From: Polyangium sp. (in: bacteria)
GTDB lineage: Bacteria; Myxococcota_A; Polyangia; Palsa-1104
DNA: 8,067 bases
Assembly: GCA_025450955.1 (NCBI GenBank)
Contig: JANWLJ010000094.1
Span: 1-8,067 of the forward strand
Direction: 5' to 3'
Shown here in pieces: positions 7,817-8,067 of the stretch. The notes under the pieces are model-generated. The model did no database searches. It saw only the letters and a list, made by a program, of their open reading frames with translations, and was not told where the DNA came from. Both the position numbers and the translations under genes were made by a program. Position 1 is the first letter of the stretch, and every line of letters starts with the position of its first letter.

Positions 7817-8067
7817 TCAGCGCTTCGGGATCACGAACGGCGGCTGCGACTCGATGGTCGCGACGTCCTCGGCGCTGAAATAATTCGCCACCTGCTGCTG
7901 GTAGATCGGCCGGGTGTAGACCTCGGCGCGCGGATGCTCGATCAGGTTCGCGATCACCTCGGCCACCTCGGAGACCGGCTGCGCGAACGGAAACTGCCGC
8001 GAGTCGATCCCGCCGTGGCGCGCGTTCAAGCCGAAGTCCGTCGCCACCACGCCCGGGATCACCGACG
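7817..8067 (-). CDS. Short-chain dehydrogenase/reductase (SDR), C-terminal part only
   Basis: About 82 C-terminal residues are visible; the gene starts beyond the right edge. The first readable residues, S-V-I-P-G-V-V-A-T-D-F, match the conserved segment after the SDR catalytic Tyr/Lys helix, where PG and the following Thr contact the nicotinamide. An EVAEVIANLIEHP helix follows, typical of the SDR C-terminus, ending in PPFVIPKR. An in-frame GTG at 8062 falls inside this motif and is not a credible start. The Rossmann cofactor site and the YxxxK active site are off the window, so substrate and cofactor preference cannot be told. The gene runs opposite to the envelope operon, with its stop directly abutting the operon's last stop. 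A functional link to the operon is not indicated. Confidence 0.85.
   Translation of the reverse strand, partial: SVIPGVVATDFGLNARHGGIDSRQFPFAQPVSEVAEVIANLIEHPRAEVYTRPIYQQQVANYFSAEDVATIESQPPFVIPKR

Noticed and set aside
7806..7822. The hairpin as a rho-independent terminator
   Set aside because: The stem is only 6 bp and no T-run follows on either strand; it is kept only as a structural curiosity at the stop junction.
6208..7878. Plus-strand frame of about 556 codons in another phase of the membrane-protein gene
   Set aside because: Arg-rich shadow with no ribosome site or motif.

Overview
The window is very GC-rich, with strong G/C bias at third codon positions. It holds a large hybrid histidine kinase next to an NtrC-type sigma-54 activator and several outer-membrane proteins. 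This fits a myxobacterium or another deltaproteobacterial-type Gram-negative (Myxococcota-like). That assignment is an inference from composition and gene types; the window contains no rRNA or other taxonomic marker.

Layout: (1) 1-1986, plus strand: 3' part of a hybrid histidine kinase (coiled coil, HisKA, HATPase, degenerate receiver, intact receiver, HPt); its sensor region lies before the window. (2) 2003-3421, minus strand, tail to tail with the kinase: a complete NtrC-family response regulator (receiver, AAA+, Fis-type HTH) ending in an AT-hook-like basic tail. (3) 3422-3597: divergent regulatory region with a perfect 18-bp palindrome and a well-placed -24/-12 (sigma-54) promoter pointing right. 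(4) 3598-7816, plus strand: a tight three-gene operon encoding a DUF481-like outer-membrane beta-barrel, an OmpA-type barrel/peptidoglycan-binding protein, and a 733-residue membrane protein with an EF-hand loop, a CxxC...CxC motif and three C-terminal membrane helices. The last two genes overlap by ATGA. (5) 7817-8067, minus strand: C-terminal end of a short-chain dehydrogenase whose stop codon abuts that of the membrane-protein gene.

Proposed logic (inference): the kinase and its HPt domain pass phosphate to the NtrC-type regulator. The regulator binds the palindrome about 75 bp upstream of the predicted start site and drives the envelope operon through sigma-54. The operon products would occupy the outer membrane, the outer membrane/peptidoglycan interface and the inner membrane, so they could form an envelope-spanning assembly. 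Two of the three carry canonical EF-hand loops, which suggests a calcium connection. The 733-residue protein is the least understood element. I can give it no function, and the operon with its dedicated sigma-54 circuit is the best candidate here for an undescribed system.
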